A DNA stretch of 64,000 bases from Lachnospiraceae bacterium. GTDB lineage: Bacteria > Bacillota > Clostridia > Lachnospirales > Lachnospiraceae. The position numbers were made by a program, and so were the translations under genes. Below are positions 17,156 through 27,375 of the stretch, one piece after another. The stretch is taken from NCBI GenBank assembly GCA_017548765.1, contig JAFYZH010000021.1:42663-106662 (forward strand), given 5' to 3'. Position 1 is the stretch's first letter, and each line of letters begins with the position of its first letter. The notes under the pieces are model-generated. The model saw only the letters and a list, made by a program, of their open reading frames with translations. It searched no databases and was not told the origin of the DNA.

Positions 17156-18625
17156 ATGAAACTAATTTACCAGGTCGAAGACAAACCGAAGTTTTCACAA
17201 TTGATCGTTTTTGCCTTGCAGCAGTTGCTGGCGATCATGACGGCTACGCTGGTAGTTCCGGTCATCATCAACGGAAATGTTGCCGCTGCCATTGCAAAAA
17301 AAGAGATCGAATGGCAGATGACGAAGCCCATGAGCCCGGCCGCGGCGCTGTTCGGCGCTGGTGTCGGAACCCTGATCTACCTGTTCTTTACGAAGCGTAA
17401 GAGCCCTGTATTCCTCGGTTCTTCATTCGCATTCCTCGGTTCGCTGACATCCGCATTTACCGGTGCTGCCACCATGGCGCTCGGATACCTCGGACTGATC
17501 CTTGGTGCGTTTATCGCAGGCCTTGTGTACGTGATCATTTCCTTCGTTGTTAAACTTCGCGGAACGGGCTGGATCGAGAAACTGATGCCGGCGGTCGTTA
17601 TCGGACCTACCGTTGCCATCATCGGACTCGCTCTCGCGGTCAATGCGGTCGGCGACCTTACGACGGCGATCAAGGCCAATGCATTGACCGGAACGGTTGC
17701 GACCGACCCGAAGATCGCGCTTCTGTGCGGACTGGTCACACTGGCGGTCGTTATGATCTCCTCCGTTTATGGTAAGAAGAGCGGCAAATTGATCCCGTTC
17801 ATCTATGGTATCCTCGCCGGCTATGTCTTCGCTCTGATCGTAAGCCACTGCGGATACATGCTTAAGATCCCGGAGATGTACATTATCCCCGAAAACGCAT
17901 GGGATGGTTTCCTCGTAGACGGAAGCGTGACATTTAAGTCGTTTATCTCCATGCCGGAGTTCTCCTTCCTCAATGCGAGCGGAGCGTTTGGCGACTTAAA
18001 CCCGACATATTTCCTCACGATCTTGGTTGCATATGCGCCGGTTGCGTTCGTTGTATTTGCCGAGCATATCGCAGACCACAAGAATATCTCTTCGATCATC
18101 GAGAGAGACCTGCTTAAGGATCCCGGCCTCGATAAGACCCTCCTCGGCGACGGTGTCGGCTCCATGGTCGGCGCATTCTTCGGCGGCTGTCCGAACACCA
18201 CCTATGGAGAGTCCATCGGTTGTGTGGCGATCACGAAAAACGCTTCGGTAGTTACCATCTTCGCGGCTGCCATCGGCGCGATCCTGATCTCCTTCTTCAA
18301 CCCGTTCATCGTGTTCATCAACTCGATCCCGAGTTGCGTCATGGGCGGCGTATGTATGGCCCTGTATGGTTTCATCGCCGTATCCGGTCTGAAGATGATC
18401 CAGCAGGTCGACTTGAATAAGAATAAGAACCTCTTTGTAGTATCCGTGATCCTGATCTCCGGCGTCGGCGGACTTGAAGTATCCTTCAATACGTCCAACG
18501 GTGTGATCACGATCACGAAGGTAGCCTGTGCATTGATCCTTGGTATCCTTACGAACCTGATCCTGAAGAATGCACCGGATGAGGAAGTGACTGAAGAGAA
18601 GACAGAAAAGAAAGCAAAGAAATAA
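17156..18625 (+). CDS. Uracil/xanthine permease (NCS2 family)
   Basis: Nucleobase:cation symporter of the inner membrane with about 489 residues and 12-14 hydrophobic helices. NCS2 features include the early FALQQLLAIMTATLVVPVI and the substrate-site region with AEHIADHKNISSI, then GGCPNTTYGESIG, the family signature in helix 10. The upstream ATG at 17144 falls inside the GGAGG ribosome binding site, so the ATG at 17156 is the real start. The Asn-Thr-Thr-Tyr-Gly sequence and the Glu in ADH region favour uracil (UraA-like) over xanthine, but substrate is uncertain. The C-terminus is Lys/Glu-rich. Confidence 0.92.
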   Translation: MKLIYQVEDKPKFSQLIVFALQQLLAIMTATLVVPVIINGNVAAAIAKKEIEWQMTKPMSPAAALFGAGVGTLIYLFFTKRKSPVFLGSSFAFLGSLTSAFTGAATMALGYLGLILGAFIAGLVYVIISFVVKLRGTGWIEKLMPAVVIGPTVAIIGLALAVNAVGDLTTAIKANALTGTVATDPKIALLCGLVTLAVVMISSVYGKKSGKLIPFIYGILAGYVFALIVSHCGYMLKIPEMYIIPENAWDGFLVDGSVTFKSFISMPEFSFLNASGAFGDLNPTYFLTILVAYAPVAFVVFAEHIADHKNISSIIERDLLKDPGLDKTLLGDGVGSMVGAFFGGCPNTTYGESIGCVAITKNASVVTIFAAAIGAILISFFNPFIVFINSIPSCVMGGVCMALYGFIAVSGLKMIQQVDLNKNKNLFVVSVILISGVGGLEVSFNTSNGVITITKVACALILGILTNLILKNAPDEEVTEEKTEKKAKK

Positions 18626-18636
18626 AAACGTTTTTA
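18623..18636. promoter_or_regulatory. 14-bp perfect palindrome over the permease stop codon
   Basis: TAAAAACGTTTTTA is a perfect palindrome that includes the permease TAA stop and precedes the deacetylase ribosome binding site. It resembles a degenerate catabolite-responsive element (LacI-family core CG) with two symmetric mismatches. Confidence 0.3.
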
Positions 18637-18649
18637 GGGGGGCGTGATC

Positions 18650-19492
18650 ATGCCGGATATATTTATGCGGTTTCCCGGCGGCCGGGAGCGGTGCCTGACA
18701 CTTAGTTATGATGACGGAGTGGTAAATGACTTCCGCCTCGGCGAGTTGCTTCAGAGGAAGGGGCTTCGGTGCACCTTTAACCTCAACAGCGGCATGTGGG
18801 GCGACCGGGACTATGACGACTACACGAGTACACACCGGCGTATGCGACCGGAGCAGGCGCGGGAGTTCTACCGCGGCGGATGGATGGAAGTCGCGGCACA
18901 TTCCGTGACGCATCCGCACTTGGAGAGCTTACCTGCGGCAACTTGCACCGCGGAGATCCTGAAGGACCGCGCGGCTCTGGAAGAAATGTTCGGCGGCCCG
19001 GTGAGAGGCTTTGCCTATCCGTACGGAACGTGGAACGACAACGTGATCGCATCGCTTAAGGCATGTGGGATCCGCTATGCACGGACCGTGTGGTCATCGC
19101 ATGATTTCTCGATCCCGAAGGACTGGCTGGTGTTGCGGCCTACGTGTCACCACGAAGATCCGGAACTGCCTCGCCTCATCGAGGAGTTCTTCAAAAACGA
19201 CCCACGAAAAAAAGGCCCCAAGTTGTTTTACCTTTGGGGACACAGTTACGAGTTCGATTTTCATGATAATTGGGAGATCATAGAGACATTTGCCGACCGC
19301 ATGGCCGGCCATGACGATGTGTGGTACGCGACGAATATCGAGGTGTACGACTACGTAAAGGCATACGAAAGCCTCGAATTCGACCTCGCATTGACCACGG
19401 TCATGAACCCTTCCGCGAAGCAGATCTGGTTCACGTTGGATGGGAAGATGTATAACGTGGCTCCCGGAGAAACCCTAAAATTGTGCCCATAG
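18650..19492 (+). CDS. Polysaccharide deacetylase family protein (NodB domain)
   Basis: Probable carbohydrate esterase family 4 protein of about 280 residues. Metal-site motif 1 is LSYDDG near residue 20, motif 2 is AHSVTHPHL, and motif 3 is FAYPYGTWND. There is no signal peptide or membrane helix, so it acts in the cytoplasm or is exported by another route. The last 60 residues form a small beta-rich tail. GTG at 18644 is too close to the GGGGGG ribosome binding site; ATG at 18650 fits better. Its substrate is unknown. Confidence 0.88.
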   Translation: MPDIFMRFPGGRERCLTLSYDDGVVNDFRLGELLQRKGLRCTFNLNSGMWGDRDYDDYTSTHRRMRPEQAREFYRGGWMEVAAHSVTHPHLESLPAATCTAEILKDRAALEEMFGGPVRGFAYPYGTWNDNVIASLKACGIRYARTVWSSHDFSIPKDWLVLRPTCHHEDPELPRLIEEFFKNDPRKKGPKLFYLWGHSYEFDFHDNWEIIETFADRMAGHDDVWYATNIEVYDYVKAYESLEFDLALTTVMNPSAKQIWFTLDGKMYNVAPGETLKLCP

Positions 19493-19539
19493 GGCAGGTT
19501 CGCTTTTACAACTGGTTATATACAGGGAGGAAGATGCCT

Positions 19540-19896
19540 ATGATGGAGGCGATCGTGGAATTGATCGTGAGCATAGAGATCATGGTGGTGTGGTTGCTTG
19601 CGTTTCGCTATCCGCTGAATAAAACCAACGTCCTCACGGTGGTAATTATTCAGTCGATTGCCTATATCCCGATGATCGTGGAAGAATCGAGAACTCATAC
19701 TGGCTTATTAGACGCCGTCGGGGGGGCCCTCTTCGCCTTCTTTATCACAATGTTTCTGAGTGTTATAGTCGGAGAGTTTTTCTACGCGGGTATTCTTCGG
19801 GATAAAGAGCACAATTTGCACGTGTTAAAAAGTATTGCCTACACCTGGGTGGGCAATGCAACATGGGTACTGATCTTTATGTTAGGCGCGCTTTAG
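19540..19896 (+). CDS. Small integral membrane protein, unknown function
   Basis: About 118 residues with four hydrophobic helices filling nearly the whole chain. The start is uncertain among ATGs at 19534, 19540 and 19543; 19540 is nine bases after GGAGG. The segment FLSVIVGEFFYAGILRDKEHN shows a conserved-looking cytosolic loop. No family recognised. It sits between the deacetylase and a convergent minus-strand gene. Confidence 0.6.
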   Translation: MMEAIVELIVSIEIMVVWLLAFRYPLNKTNVLTVVIIQSIAYIPMIVEESRTHTGLLDAVGGALFAFFITMFLSVIVGEFFYAGILRDKEHNLHVLKSIAYTWVGNATWVLIFMLGAL

Positions 19897-19900
19897 AGCC

Positions 19901-19918
19901 GGATCTCCCGGGAGATCC
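19901..19918. terminator. 18-bp palindrome between convergent genes, possible terminator
   Basis: GGATCTCCCGGGAGATCC is a perfect palindrome placed five bases after one stop and five bases before the convergent stop. There is no T-tract, so termination is only a guess from position. Confidence 0.35.
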
Positions 19919-19922
19919 CGAA

Positions 19923-20405
19923 TCAGAACCGCGGAGGTATCACCCACAGGGACAATGATTCTGCAGGATAGACGAGGGGCCGTACGGCCGCCGCGATGTC
20001 GAAGACAAAGCGGTTGGTGTCGACGGCCTTTTCGCCGCAGTCGATCACCTCGACGTGGTCGGCGACATAGCGCACAAAACGGCGGACCGGATTTTGCGCG
20101 GAGAGACGAAGATAGGCCAGATCATGGTCCAGGAAGCGGCCGCCCAGATAGGCGGTCATGTGGATCATGAGTTCGAGCGCCAGCGAGTGATCGCTGATCC
20201 GAAGCTCCTCGTGAAAGTGGTCCGCGTATTTTTTCTTGATGTAGCGCGCGATCTCGAGGGCGGGCAGCATATGGCCTTTCCGCGTGCCTGTGACGCCGCG
20301 GCGCAGATGTTCCAAAAGCGCACGGTCCGCACGAACATGGACCGCCTGCCGGCAATAGTAGATATGGATCTTATCATCGAAGGGTGTATTTGCGAAAAAA
20401 GCCAT
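19923..20405 (-). CDS. Hypothetical protein, about 160 residues
   Basis: Read from the ATG at 20405, preceded on the minus strand by GGGAGAA. The protein begins MAFFANTPFDDKIHIYY, is rich in His, Arg and aromatic residues, and has no membrane segment or known motif. It contains RYIKKKYADHFHEELRISDHS, which looks like an amphipathic helix. A competing frame on the plus strand exists but lacks a ribosome binding site and would overlap entirely. Family unknown; codon choice is like its neighbours, so I keep it with moderate confidence. Confidence 0.55.
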   Translation of the reverse strand: MAFFANTPFDDKIHIYYCRQAVHVRADRALLEHLRRGVTGTRKGHMLPALEIARYIKKKYADHFHEELRISDHSLALELMIHMTAYLGGRFLDHDLAYLRLSAQNPVRRFVRYVADHVEVIDCGEKAVDTNRFVFDIAAAVRPLVYPAESLSLWVIPPRF

Positions 20406-20681
20406 GATATTTCTCCCGAAAACAGGCCGACCCGGTCGGCCGCAAACTAAAGGTATTTTATCGCAAAAGAGCGAAATATGCAAGTGAGAGAGAAACGGAA
20501 TGGATCGCAGAAAGTGAGCGAAACAGCGGGCCGATCAACGAAAAAACTAACGAAAACGGCCGAAACGGGCGAAAATAACGAAAAAAGTGCCCAAATCGAC
20601 GACGCTTACAAAAAAAAGTATGGAAATCCACGGCGGTTTATTGTATAATTAAGCAAATATAGCCTGAAGGAGGAAACGAAT
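20406..20681. other. Intergenic region with repeated CGAAA motifs and a -10 element
   Basis: Between about 20485 and 20590 CGAAA occurs seven or so times (for example CGAAAACGG, CGAAACGG, CGAAAATAA) in a purine-rich low-complexity tract. A TATAAT at 20644-20649 lies upstream of the zinc-ribbon gene with only a poor -35 (TGGAAA at 20621-20626, 17 bp away). Nothing else is evident. Confidence 0.45.
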
Positions 20682-21344
20682 ATGGCTAATTGTAATGTAT
20701 GCGGTACATTTGTTCAGGAGGGAGTTACGACTTGTCCGAACTGCGGATCTCCGATCGCCGGCGCTGTAGCTGCTCAGGCTGCACAGGCGGTAGATACAGC
20801 TGCTCAGACTGTTGATCAGACGGCTACTCAGGCTGCACAGACCGTTGAAGGTGCCGTTAATACTACTGCGGCACAGGCTGCACCTGCTGCATCGTCCGCA
20901 CCTGCATTTATCGGCTCTATGGGAGCTGTCAGCGGAAGCATGGATGCTAAGAACGGCAAAAAGCTCGATGCGATCGCTGCCGGTCTGGACGGTAAGGATT
21001 ATACCGCGAACTACACTGCGAAGGATAAGGAAGACAACAAGCTTTTCGCTATCCTTGCTTATTTCGGCATTCTCTGCCTGATCCCGCTTTTCGCGGCAAA
21101 GGAATCTCCCTATGCGAAGTTCCATACAAATCAGGGACTTCTGTTGCTGATCATCGAAGCCAGCCTGGGTGTTTGCTCTATCGTTTTCAGCTTTATCCCG
21201 TTTGTTAAGTCGTTGATCGCTCCGATCCTGCTCTCTTGCCTGCTGATTTTCAGCGCTACGATGTTCATTTATGGACTTCTGAACGCTTGTCAGGATCGTG
21301 CGAAAGAGCTTCCGGGTATCGGCGGCATCCGCATTATTAAATAA
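20682..21344 (+). CDS. Zinc-ribbon membrane protein (DUF4870-like)
   Basis: A 220-residue protein with an N-terminal zinc ribbon (CNVCGT...CPNCGS at residues 4-22), an Ala/Gln/Thr-rich linker (about 25-70), and a membrane region from about residue 120. The phrase LFAAKESPYAKFHTNQGLLLLI is characteristic of the DUF4870/TM zinc-ribbon family. Three to four helices follow. The family is widespread in Firmicutes with unknown role. A related protein is encoded at 36927, with the same ribbon and AQ-rich linker. It is 41 bp upstream of the hybrid kinase gene. Confidence 0.8.
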   Translation: MANCNVCGTFVQEGVTTCPNCGSPIAGAVAAQAAQAVDTAAQTVDQTATQAAQTVEGAVNTTAAQAAPAASSAPAFIGSMGAVSGSMDAKNGKKLDAIAAGLDGKDYTANYTAKDKEDNKLFAILAYFGILCLIPLFAAKESPYAKFHTNQGLLLLIIEASLGVCSIVFSFIPFVKSLIAPILLSCLLIFSATMFIYGLLNACQDRAKELPGIGGIRIIK

Positions 21345-21385
21345 TCGATTGATCATTTCCATGATCGCATAAAAAGGACCGTAAT

Positions 21386-24241
21386 ATGGGCGTTAAAGAG
21401 CTTTGGAACGGACTGATGGCGGAGAAGACCCGCAGTCAGAAAGTAATCGGTAAAGTTGCGTATTGGGTACTCTTCGTAATCTGTGTGATGTTCTTCTTCA
21501 TCTGCTGGGTTTCGGAGGATAACTCGTTTCTTTTGCTGATGGTTTATTGTGTTGTGGTGCCGATCGTCATGGCATTTCCCACATACATCACCAGGATATC
21601 CGTTAAGATCCAAAGTTTCGGAACGGTGGCCTTTTTGCTGTATTTTGCTTCGGCATACTGCATTCAGACCAAGACGTTGACCCCCAGTTACGGTCTTTTT
21701 TTGGGTATAGCCTGCCTGGCTTCCCTGTACCAGGATATCTTTCTGAATATCTTCCACCTGTTGTACACCATCGCTTTTTATGTGATCTACTATGTTACGA
21801 TCGCCCCGGCCGTTGAGAAGGCCGCGAAAGGAGCCGCCCAGGAATCGGGCGTTGCGCAGGAAGTGGCGACGACTGTGCAGGATATGGGCGTCACGGAAGT
21901 GGCATCCAAACTGCAGCTCATGATGCTCATCAGCGGTACGCTCATGCTCATGGTGCTGATCTCGTGGAATAAGCATCAGGCAGCTATCGCCCGTAAGAAG
22001 ACGAAGGACGTTCAGGACCTCCTCGAGATCGTTGAGGAGAAGAAGAACGAAGCCGAGGCTGCGGCGAAGGCGAAATCCGACTTCCTGGCAAATATGAGCC
22101 ATGAGATCCGTACTCCTATGAACGCGATCTGCGGTATGAGTGAGCTCCTCGCGAAGAGCGACCTGACCCCGCAGAACTCGGAATATGTAAACATGATCCA
22201 GATGTCTTCGGAGAACCTGCTCCGCCTGATCAACGACATCCTCGATTTCTCGAAGATCGACGCAGGCCGCATGGAGCTGGTGAACGATGACTACGATCTG
22301 AGCGAATGTATCAACGAAGTTCAGAACGTGATAAATACCCGACTGACGAATAAGGACATCGCCTTTTTGATCGAGTGTCCGCCGAACCTGCCGTTGCACT
22401 ATAACGGCGACGTCATGCGTATCCGGCAGATCCTCATCAACATCCTGGGCAATGCGGTCAAATTTACCAAAAAAGGTTATATCAAGCTTTCCATCGACTT
22501 CCGTATCCTGCAGAACAACAAGGTCAAACTGATCTTCAGCGTCGAGGATACCGGTATCGGCATCAAGCGGAGCGACATCCAGAAGCTCTTCGGTGAGTTC
22601 ATGCAGCTCAACACGAAGAAGAACCGAAGCATTCAGGGTAGTGGTCTGGGACTGGTCATCTCCAAACGAATGGCGAAGATGATGGATGGTGATATCAACG
22701 TAAAGAGTGAGTACGGCGTAGGTTCCACCTTTAACATCATTATCCAGCAGAAGCAGGTGGATGATTGGGTCTGCTTCCGTACCCGCGAAACAAAACCGGT
22801 CCATTTCTACGTTTTCGAGCCGAACGAGCACTATCGCGAGAGCATTCGGACGAACGTAGCCTATCTGAATATGGCGATCGATTTCATCCGGTCGAAAGAT
22901 GAACTCCTGCAACTGAAGAAGCAGATCAAGCCGGAACAACGAAACATCCTGATGTTCGACTATGTCTCAGGATTTTCGACGATCCGCCAGAACCTCGATA
23001 AATTCAAAGACATTTCCCTCGTTGCCATGACGAGTATCAACGACGTCATCGTGGACGAAGTGGAGAACGTTGTATTCATGCATAAGCCGATCAGCGTGCT
23101 GTCCATGGACGCGATCCTGAAGAACCGTGCCCGCTGGAACGTGCAGAACGGTCACCTGCAGATGCTCAACAGCTTCTTCGCCCCCGAGGCGCGCGTCCTT
23201 GTGGTCGACGACAATGTCATCAACCTGCGCGTGGCGGACGCATATCTGCGCCGCTACCTGATCTCGCCTGTGCTGGCTGAAAGCGGCGATGAGGCGATCG
23301 AACATGTGGAGAACGATCCGCCGTTCGACCTGATCTTCATGGACCACATGATGCCTGTGCACGACGGTATCGAAGTTACGAAGAGCATCCGAAATATCGG
23401 AAGCGAATATACGCGTAACATTCCGATCATTGCCCTCACGGCAAATGCGGTAAAGGGCGTCGAGAAACTGTTCCTCAACAACGGAATGAACGATTATCTG
23501 TCGAAGCCGATCGACTCGAAGCGACTCAATCAGGTGCTGGCGCAGTGGCTGCCGCCCGAGAAGCAGCTGACCGAACTTCCGGAGGAGTACGCGCACATGC
23601 TAAAAGACCTTCCGGACGAGTCGTCCGTGGAGAGTGCAGACATCGTTATCCCCGATGTCGACGCAGCAAAGGCGATGCGCGAACTGGGCCACAGCAAGGA
23701 GGAATATCTGGACCTGCTGGAGACCGTTTACGAGGAAGGCCAGAAGAAGCTTCCGCTGATGCGCGAATGTGTTGCGCATGGCGAGTGGCAGCGTTACATG
23801 ATCGAGGCGCATGCCCTCAAGAGCGTGTGTGCGAGCATCGGCGCGGGTAACCTGTCCGTCACTGCGAAATCGCACGAGATGGCGGTAAAAGACGGTAACA
23901 TTTCCTTCGTTCAGAAGGACAATGCGAACTTCCTGGCGGCGTATGAGAAACTCCTGACGGACATCGATTACTACTTCAAGACGCAGGAGACATCCGACGA
24001 GCAGAAGCCGGAACTGTCCACGCAGCAGTTGCGTGACGTCATGCGTGAAGTCGCGACCGACATCGACGAATACGACGGCGAGGCAGCCGTTGGTAAACTG
24101 GACAGCCTCCTCTCCGAATACAAGATGGACGAAGATATCCGCCGTCAGCTCCTTCGTATTAAGGACCGTGCGGACTCCTACGAGTACGAGGATGCGGCTC
24201 ATGCGATACTAAATTTGGCTCGTATGATCGCTGTTCGGTAA
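21386..24241 (+). CDS. Hybrid sensor histidine kinase with receiver and HPt domains
   Basis: A 951-residue phosphorelay protein in the membrane. Six or so N-terminal helices (about 20-200) have no large extracellular domain and are followed by a coiled coil. HisKA has His239 in [10 protein letters not shown], and the HATPase domain contains ILGNAVKFT and the G box [13 protein letters not shown] region around 470-590 looks like a pseudo-receiver. A true receiver follows with phosphoacceptor Asp653 in IFMDHMMP. The C-terminal HPt has His809 in [14 protein letters not shown] final roughly 70-residue helical segment may bind a partner. No output regulator is adjacent, so the target is unknown. 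Confidence 0.93.
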   Translation: MGVKELWNGLMAEKTRSQKVIGKVAYWVLFVICVMFFFICWVSEDNSFLLLMVYCVVVPIVMAFPTYITRISVKIQSFGTVAFLLYFASAYCIQTKTLTPSYGLFLGIACLASLYQDIFLNIFHLLYTIAFYVIYYVTIAPAVEKAAKGAAQESGVAQEVATTVQDMGVTEVASKLQLMMLISGTLMLMVLISWNKHQAAIARKKTKDVQDLLEIVEEKKNEAEAAAKAKSDFLANMSHEIRTPMNAICGMSELLAKSDLTPQNSEYVNMIQMSSENLLRLINDILDFSKIDAGRMELVNDDYDLSECINEVQNVINTRLTNKDIAFLIECPPNLPLHYNGDVMRIRQILINILGNAVKFTKKGYIKLSIDFRILQNNKVKLIFSVEDTGIGIKRSDIQKLFGEFMQLNTKKNRSIQGSGLGLVISKRMAKMMDGDINVKSEYGVGSTFNIIIQQKQVDDWVCFRTRETKPVHFYVFEPNEHYRESIRTNVAYLNMAIDFIRSKDELLQLKKQIKPEQRNILMFDYVSGFSTIRQNLDKFKDISLVAMTSINDVIVDEVENVVFMHKPISVLSMDAILKNRARWNVQNGHLQMLNSFFAPEARVLVVDDNVINLRVADAYLRRYLISPVLAESGDEAIEHVENDPPFDLIFMDHMMPVHDGIEVTKSIRNIGSEYTRNIPIIALTANAVKGVEKLFLNNGMNDYLSKPIDSKRLNQVLAQWLPPEKQLTELPEEYAHMLKDLPDESSVESADIVIPDVDAAKAMRELGHSKEEYLDLLETVYEEGQKKLPLMRECVAHGEWQRYMIEAHALKSVCASIGAGNLSVTAKSHEMAVKDGNISFVQKDNANFLAAYEKLLTDIDYYFKTQETSDEQKPELSTQQLRDVMREVATDIDEYDGEAAVGKLDSLLSEYKMDEDIRRQLLRIKDRADSYEYEDAAHAILNLARMIAVR

Positions 24242-24300
24242 AAAATATACCGAAAATCGTAAAAATATCCGAAAATATGCGGGTTTTTGGTCGATAATAC

Positions 24301-24329
24301 TTGCACGTTTATCGGTAAAATGGTATAAT
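24301..24329 (+). promoter_or_regulatory. Promoter of the 149-residue membrane protein gene
   Basis: TTGCAC (24301-24306), 17 bp, TATAAT (24324-24329), with TGG directly before the -10 as an extended element. Confidence 0.75.
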
Positions 24330-24374
24330 AATAATGCCCGAACAGGGACAATATCTCGAAAAGGAGAACAGAAT

Positions 24375-24824
24375 ATGAATAAAAAACTTAGTTTGTCGCC
24401 GACATTGTTGTCTTTGCTCGGTGTGATCGCTTTTTATTTAGGTGGCTGGGAAGCCGGCATCATCTATTTCATCGCGATCCTCGTATTTGAGACTGCCGAC
24501 AGTGTTAAGATCAATCTCATGCAGTACGTTATCGTAAGAGCCATGATCTATGTAGTTTTCCGTGCTCTCGATATCCTGGGAGACATCCTCGGATGGTTCT
24601 TCAGCTTCGCAAGCAAGCCTTTCGAGCTGGATAAGTTTAACGTATTCAGATATCCCTCTAAGTATGACTGGGACATCGCCCTTAACCTGTGTATCTTCCT
24701 GTTGTTCTTCGTTACGATCCTTGGTAAGAAGGTCGTTAAGGTTCCTACCATCCACGGTATGGTAGTTCGTAACATGGACTTCAGCGCGAACGCAGCAGCT
24801 CAGCAGCCGACAGACGTTCAGTAA
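24375..24824 (+). CDS. Membrane protein, unknown function
   Basis: A 149-residue protein with about four hydrophobic segments (residues 8-35, 40-70 and 100-125) and a polar C-terminus. It follows a good promoter and AAGGAG ribosome binding site and is followed by a strong terminator, so it is a single-gene transcript. No conserved motif recognised. Its phase with the hybrid kinase upstream suggests no operon. Confidence 0.65.
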   Translation: MNKKLSLSPTLLSLLGVIAFYLGGWEAGIIYFIAILVFETADSVKINLMQYVIVRAMIYVVFRALDILGDILGWFFSFASKPFELDKFNVFRYPSKYDWDIALNLCIFLLFFVTILGKKVVKVPTIHGMVVRNMDFSANAAAQQPTDVQ

Positions 24825-24885
24825 TTGAATAAATTCGGAAGAGCTTACGGGCACTTCCTTCGGATGAATACATCCGGATATCGGA

Positions 24886-24928
24886 ACAGCCGCATTCATC
24901 GTACGACGATGCATGCGGCTGTTTTTTT
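24886..24928 (+). terminator. Rho-independent terminator
   Basis: A 10-bp stem (24886-24895 with 24913-24922), an inner 6-bp stem (24897-24902 with 24906-24911), a 3-nt loop and seven Ts. It closes the transcript of the 149-residue membrane protein. Confidence 0.88.
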
Positions 24929-24942
24929 CGGGAGGAATAGCT

Positions 24943-25716
24943 ATGGGAAAAAGCAATAAAAAGGGACTCGGCTATAAGATGGGGACCCGGCTCGCATTTG
25001 CCGGACTCATCGTTTGGTCACTCTTTGCGATCGGGTTTACGATTTGGCTCGGTTCGAAGGGACACTGGACGAACAGCAACCTGTCCAGAAACGGTGAGGA
25101 CGGACATATCTGGGCACTGCGCCTGTGGGCGCTCGTGACCGGCGCGCTGTTCTTTCTGCACTCTACGTACTGCATGTACCTGGGCAGCTATAAGAGGCTC
25201 ACGGCGCGGTTTTTGTGCTACGCCGCATGTGTCATGCTGATCATCAGTACATTCATCCCGTGTAAGACCGGACCAGGGGCTTCAGACACGGACGAGTTCA
25301 TAGCGAATATCCATCTGTTCGTTTCATTCAGTTCCACCATGGTACTGCTCGCAGGCACGGTAGTGTTCGAGCTGTGGATGCGGTTTTCGAAGAAGATCCG
25401 CATGGTCGACGACCTCGTGATCACAGGCATTTCCCTGGGCATCGCCCTGCTTTCGATCCTGATCTTTAAGATCGTGACGAGTCTGGTCGAGGTATTTACC
25501 ATCACTGCATTTTCGTTCCTTTGGGTGCGCTTCGCTTGGAAGCTCCTGCGCTGGGAGAAGGTCGTAGAAAACCTGCCGCCGAAGCCGGGTAGACCGTCTT
25601 CAAAGGACAATAAAAAAACAACCTCGAAGTCGGAGAAGACCGAGAAGAACGATAAGAAGCAGGAAAAGAAAAAAGAATCCGAAAATCCCTTGGATTACGA
25701 AGAGGGATTGTGGTGA
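24943..25716 (+). CDS. Multi-pass membrane protein, unknown function
   Basis: About 257 residues from the ATG at 24943, which is eight bases after GGAGG; the GGAGG itself lies just past the terminator T-tract. The protein has six hydrophobic helices between residues 10 and 205. A Lys/Glu/Ser-rich cytoplasmic tail runs to the end (about residues 215-257). No known family. The gap to putP is 27 bp, so the two are probably one transcript. Confidence 0.65.
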   Translation: MGKSNKKGLGYKMGTRLAFAGLIVWSLFAIGFTIWLGSKGHWTNSNLSRNGEDGHIWALRLWALVTGALFFLHSTYCMYLGSYKRLTARFLCYAACVMLIISTFIPCKTGPGASDTDEFIANIHLFVSFSSTMVLLAGTVVFELWMRFSKKIRMVDDLVITGISLGIALLSILIFKIVTSLVEVFTITAFSFLWVRFAWKLLRWEKVVENLPPKPGRPSSKDNKKTTSKSEKTEKNDKKQEKKKESENPLDYEEGLW

Positions 25717-25743
25717 TAGAAAAATAACAATTTGGAGGTTAGA

Positions 25744-27261
25744 ATGGGCAGAAGTACACAAGAAGCGATCGCTTTCGGCATTTACCTGGCTATCGTGCTA
25801 GCGATCGGTATCGTCTTCTTCCTGAAGGGAAGAAAGGAAAAGGGAGGAGATAAATCGTATTTCCTCGGCAACCGTAACATGAACGGTCTGGTAGCAGCAT
25901 TGTCCGCAGGTGCGTCCGACATGAGTGCGTGGGTACTCATGGGACTTCCCGGATCCATCTATCTGTTAGGTATGGGTCAGGTCTGGATCGCGATCGGTCT
26001 GTTGTGCGGTACGATCGCCGCATGGCTCCTGGTAGCGCCGGGACTGCGTCGTTTTTCGATCCTCGCGGATGACTCCATTACCATTCCGCAGTTTTTGACG
26101 AATCGTTTTAAGTCTAAGGATCACGTGCTGTTGATCGTTTGTGCGATCGTTTTCATCGCGGCTTACTGCGTATATGCAGCATCCAGTATCGTGGCATGCG
26201 GTACCTTGTTCCAGACGGTATTTGATTTCGGCGATGATATGAAGCACTGGGTAATGATCGGTGCTACAGCGGTAATCCTCGTATATACCTTCCTCGGTGG
26301 TTTCAACGCCGTATGCTGGACGGACTTCGTGCAGGGTCTCATGATGCTTGCAGCGATCATGGCGGCGCCGATCATAGCAGTCGTAGTTATGGGTAAGGCG
26401 GATTTCGCTCCGATGGCACCGGTCGTTACAGACGAGAATTATTACAACCTCCTTTCATCCGGTCAGTTTGACTGGGCTAGTATCTCGGATATTTTAAGCG
26501 GCTTCGGATGGGGCCTCGGTTATTTCGGTATGCCGCACATTCTGGTTCGTTATATGGCGATCCGCTCCGAGAAGGAGATGAAGAAGTCGAGAGTGACCGG
26601 TATCATTTGGACCGGCCTCATTCTGACGATGGCATGTGTAGTTGCATTGGTCGGCCATGAATACATCGGAAGTTATTTGAATTCAGGTAACAAGAACCTC
26701 GTTTTCATTACCATGGTTCGTGATCTCTTCCCTGCATTCTTAGGTGGTATTCTGCTGTCTGCGATCCTGGCGGCATCCATGAGCACCGCGGATTCACAGT
26801 TGCTTGCATCTTCCTCTGCATTTGCATCGGACGTATATAAGAAGGTCATCCGTAAAAATGCGAAAGATAAGGAGATGCTTCTCGTCGGACGTATCGTAGT
26901 CGTATTTATCTCGATCGTGGCACTCATCATAGCTCTGACTCCGGGTACCGGTGGTATCATGGAACTGGTTGAAGCGGCATGGGGAGCTTTCGGAGCGGCT
27001 TTCGGTCCGGTCATCCTGCTGTCGCTTCATTGGAAACGTTTCAACTATTTCGGCGCAGTGGCCGGTATCATCACCGGTTTCCTCGTGGATGTATTGTGGT
27101 ATGTGTTCCTGTCCGGCAAAACAAACCTGTATGAGATCATCCCTGGTTTTATTTGCGGCATGATCGCAGCTGTCGTAGTGACATTGATCACGAAGGAACC
27201 TTCGAAGGAAGTAACCGATATGTTTGAGAGAGCGAAATATCCGGTAGAGACGCAGAAATAA
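25744..27261 (+). CDS. putP: Sodium/proline symporter
   Basis: Na+-driven transporter of the SSS family, about 505 residues with 13 helices. The N-terminal SYFLGNRNMNGLVAALSAGASDMSAWVLMG (quoted by its ends SYFLG and AWVLMG) holds the Na+ site residues and is the PutP hallmark. The string AASMSTADSQLLASSS contains the conserved SSS signature. A TTG at 25732 is possible but overlaps GGAGG; the ATG at 25744 is the start. Proline is the likely substrate by similarity. A terminator follows. Its Na+ dependence fits the Na+-type ATP synthase at 46.9 kb. Confidence 0.9.
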   Translation: MGRSTQEAIAFGIYLAIVLAIGIVFFLKGRKEKGGDKSYFLGNRNMNGLVAALSAGASDMSAWVLMGLPGSIYLLGMGQVWIAIGLLCGTIAAWLLVAPGLRRFSILADDSITIPQFLTNRFKSKDHVLLIVCAIVFIAAYCVYAASSIVACGTLFQTVFDFGDDMKHWVMIGATAVILVYTFLGGFNAVCWTDFVQGLMMLAAIMAAPIIAVVVMGKADFAPMAPVVTDENYYNLLSSGQFDWASISDILSGFGWGLGYFGMPHILVRYMAIRSEKEMKKSRVTGIIWTGLILTMACVVALVGHEYIGSYLNSGNKNLVFITMVRDLFPAFLGGILLSAILAASMSTADSQLLASSSAFASDVYKKVIRKNAKDKEMLLVGRIVVVFISIVALIIALTPGTGGIMELVEAAWGAFGAAFGPVILLSLHWKRFNYFGAVAGIITGFLVDVLWYVFLSGKTNLYEIIPGFICGMIAAVVVTLITKEPSKEVTDMFERAKYPVETQK

Positions 27262-27314
27262 GGAATTGCGTGACCAGAATATGATTAGGCGCCGGGAGTA
27301 AGGCGTCGTGAATG

Positions 27315-27350
27315 AGCCCAAGTCTCACCGTGAGACCTGGGCTTATTTTT
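27315..27350 (+). terminator. Rho-independent terminator after putP
   Basis: AGCCCA-AGTCTCAC pairs with GTGAGAC-CTGGGCT (27315-27343) with one mismatch, followed by a T-rich tract. Confidence 0.85.
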
Positions 27351-27375
27351 TGACTAAAAAAAGCGAAAAAATCCC

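Noticed and set aside
21353-22939. 528-codon frame antisense to the hybrid kinase
   Set aside because: Overlaps clear HisKA and HATPase coding sequence.
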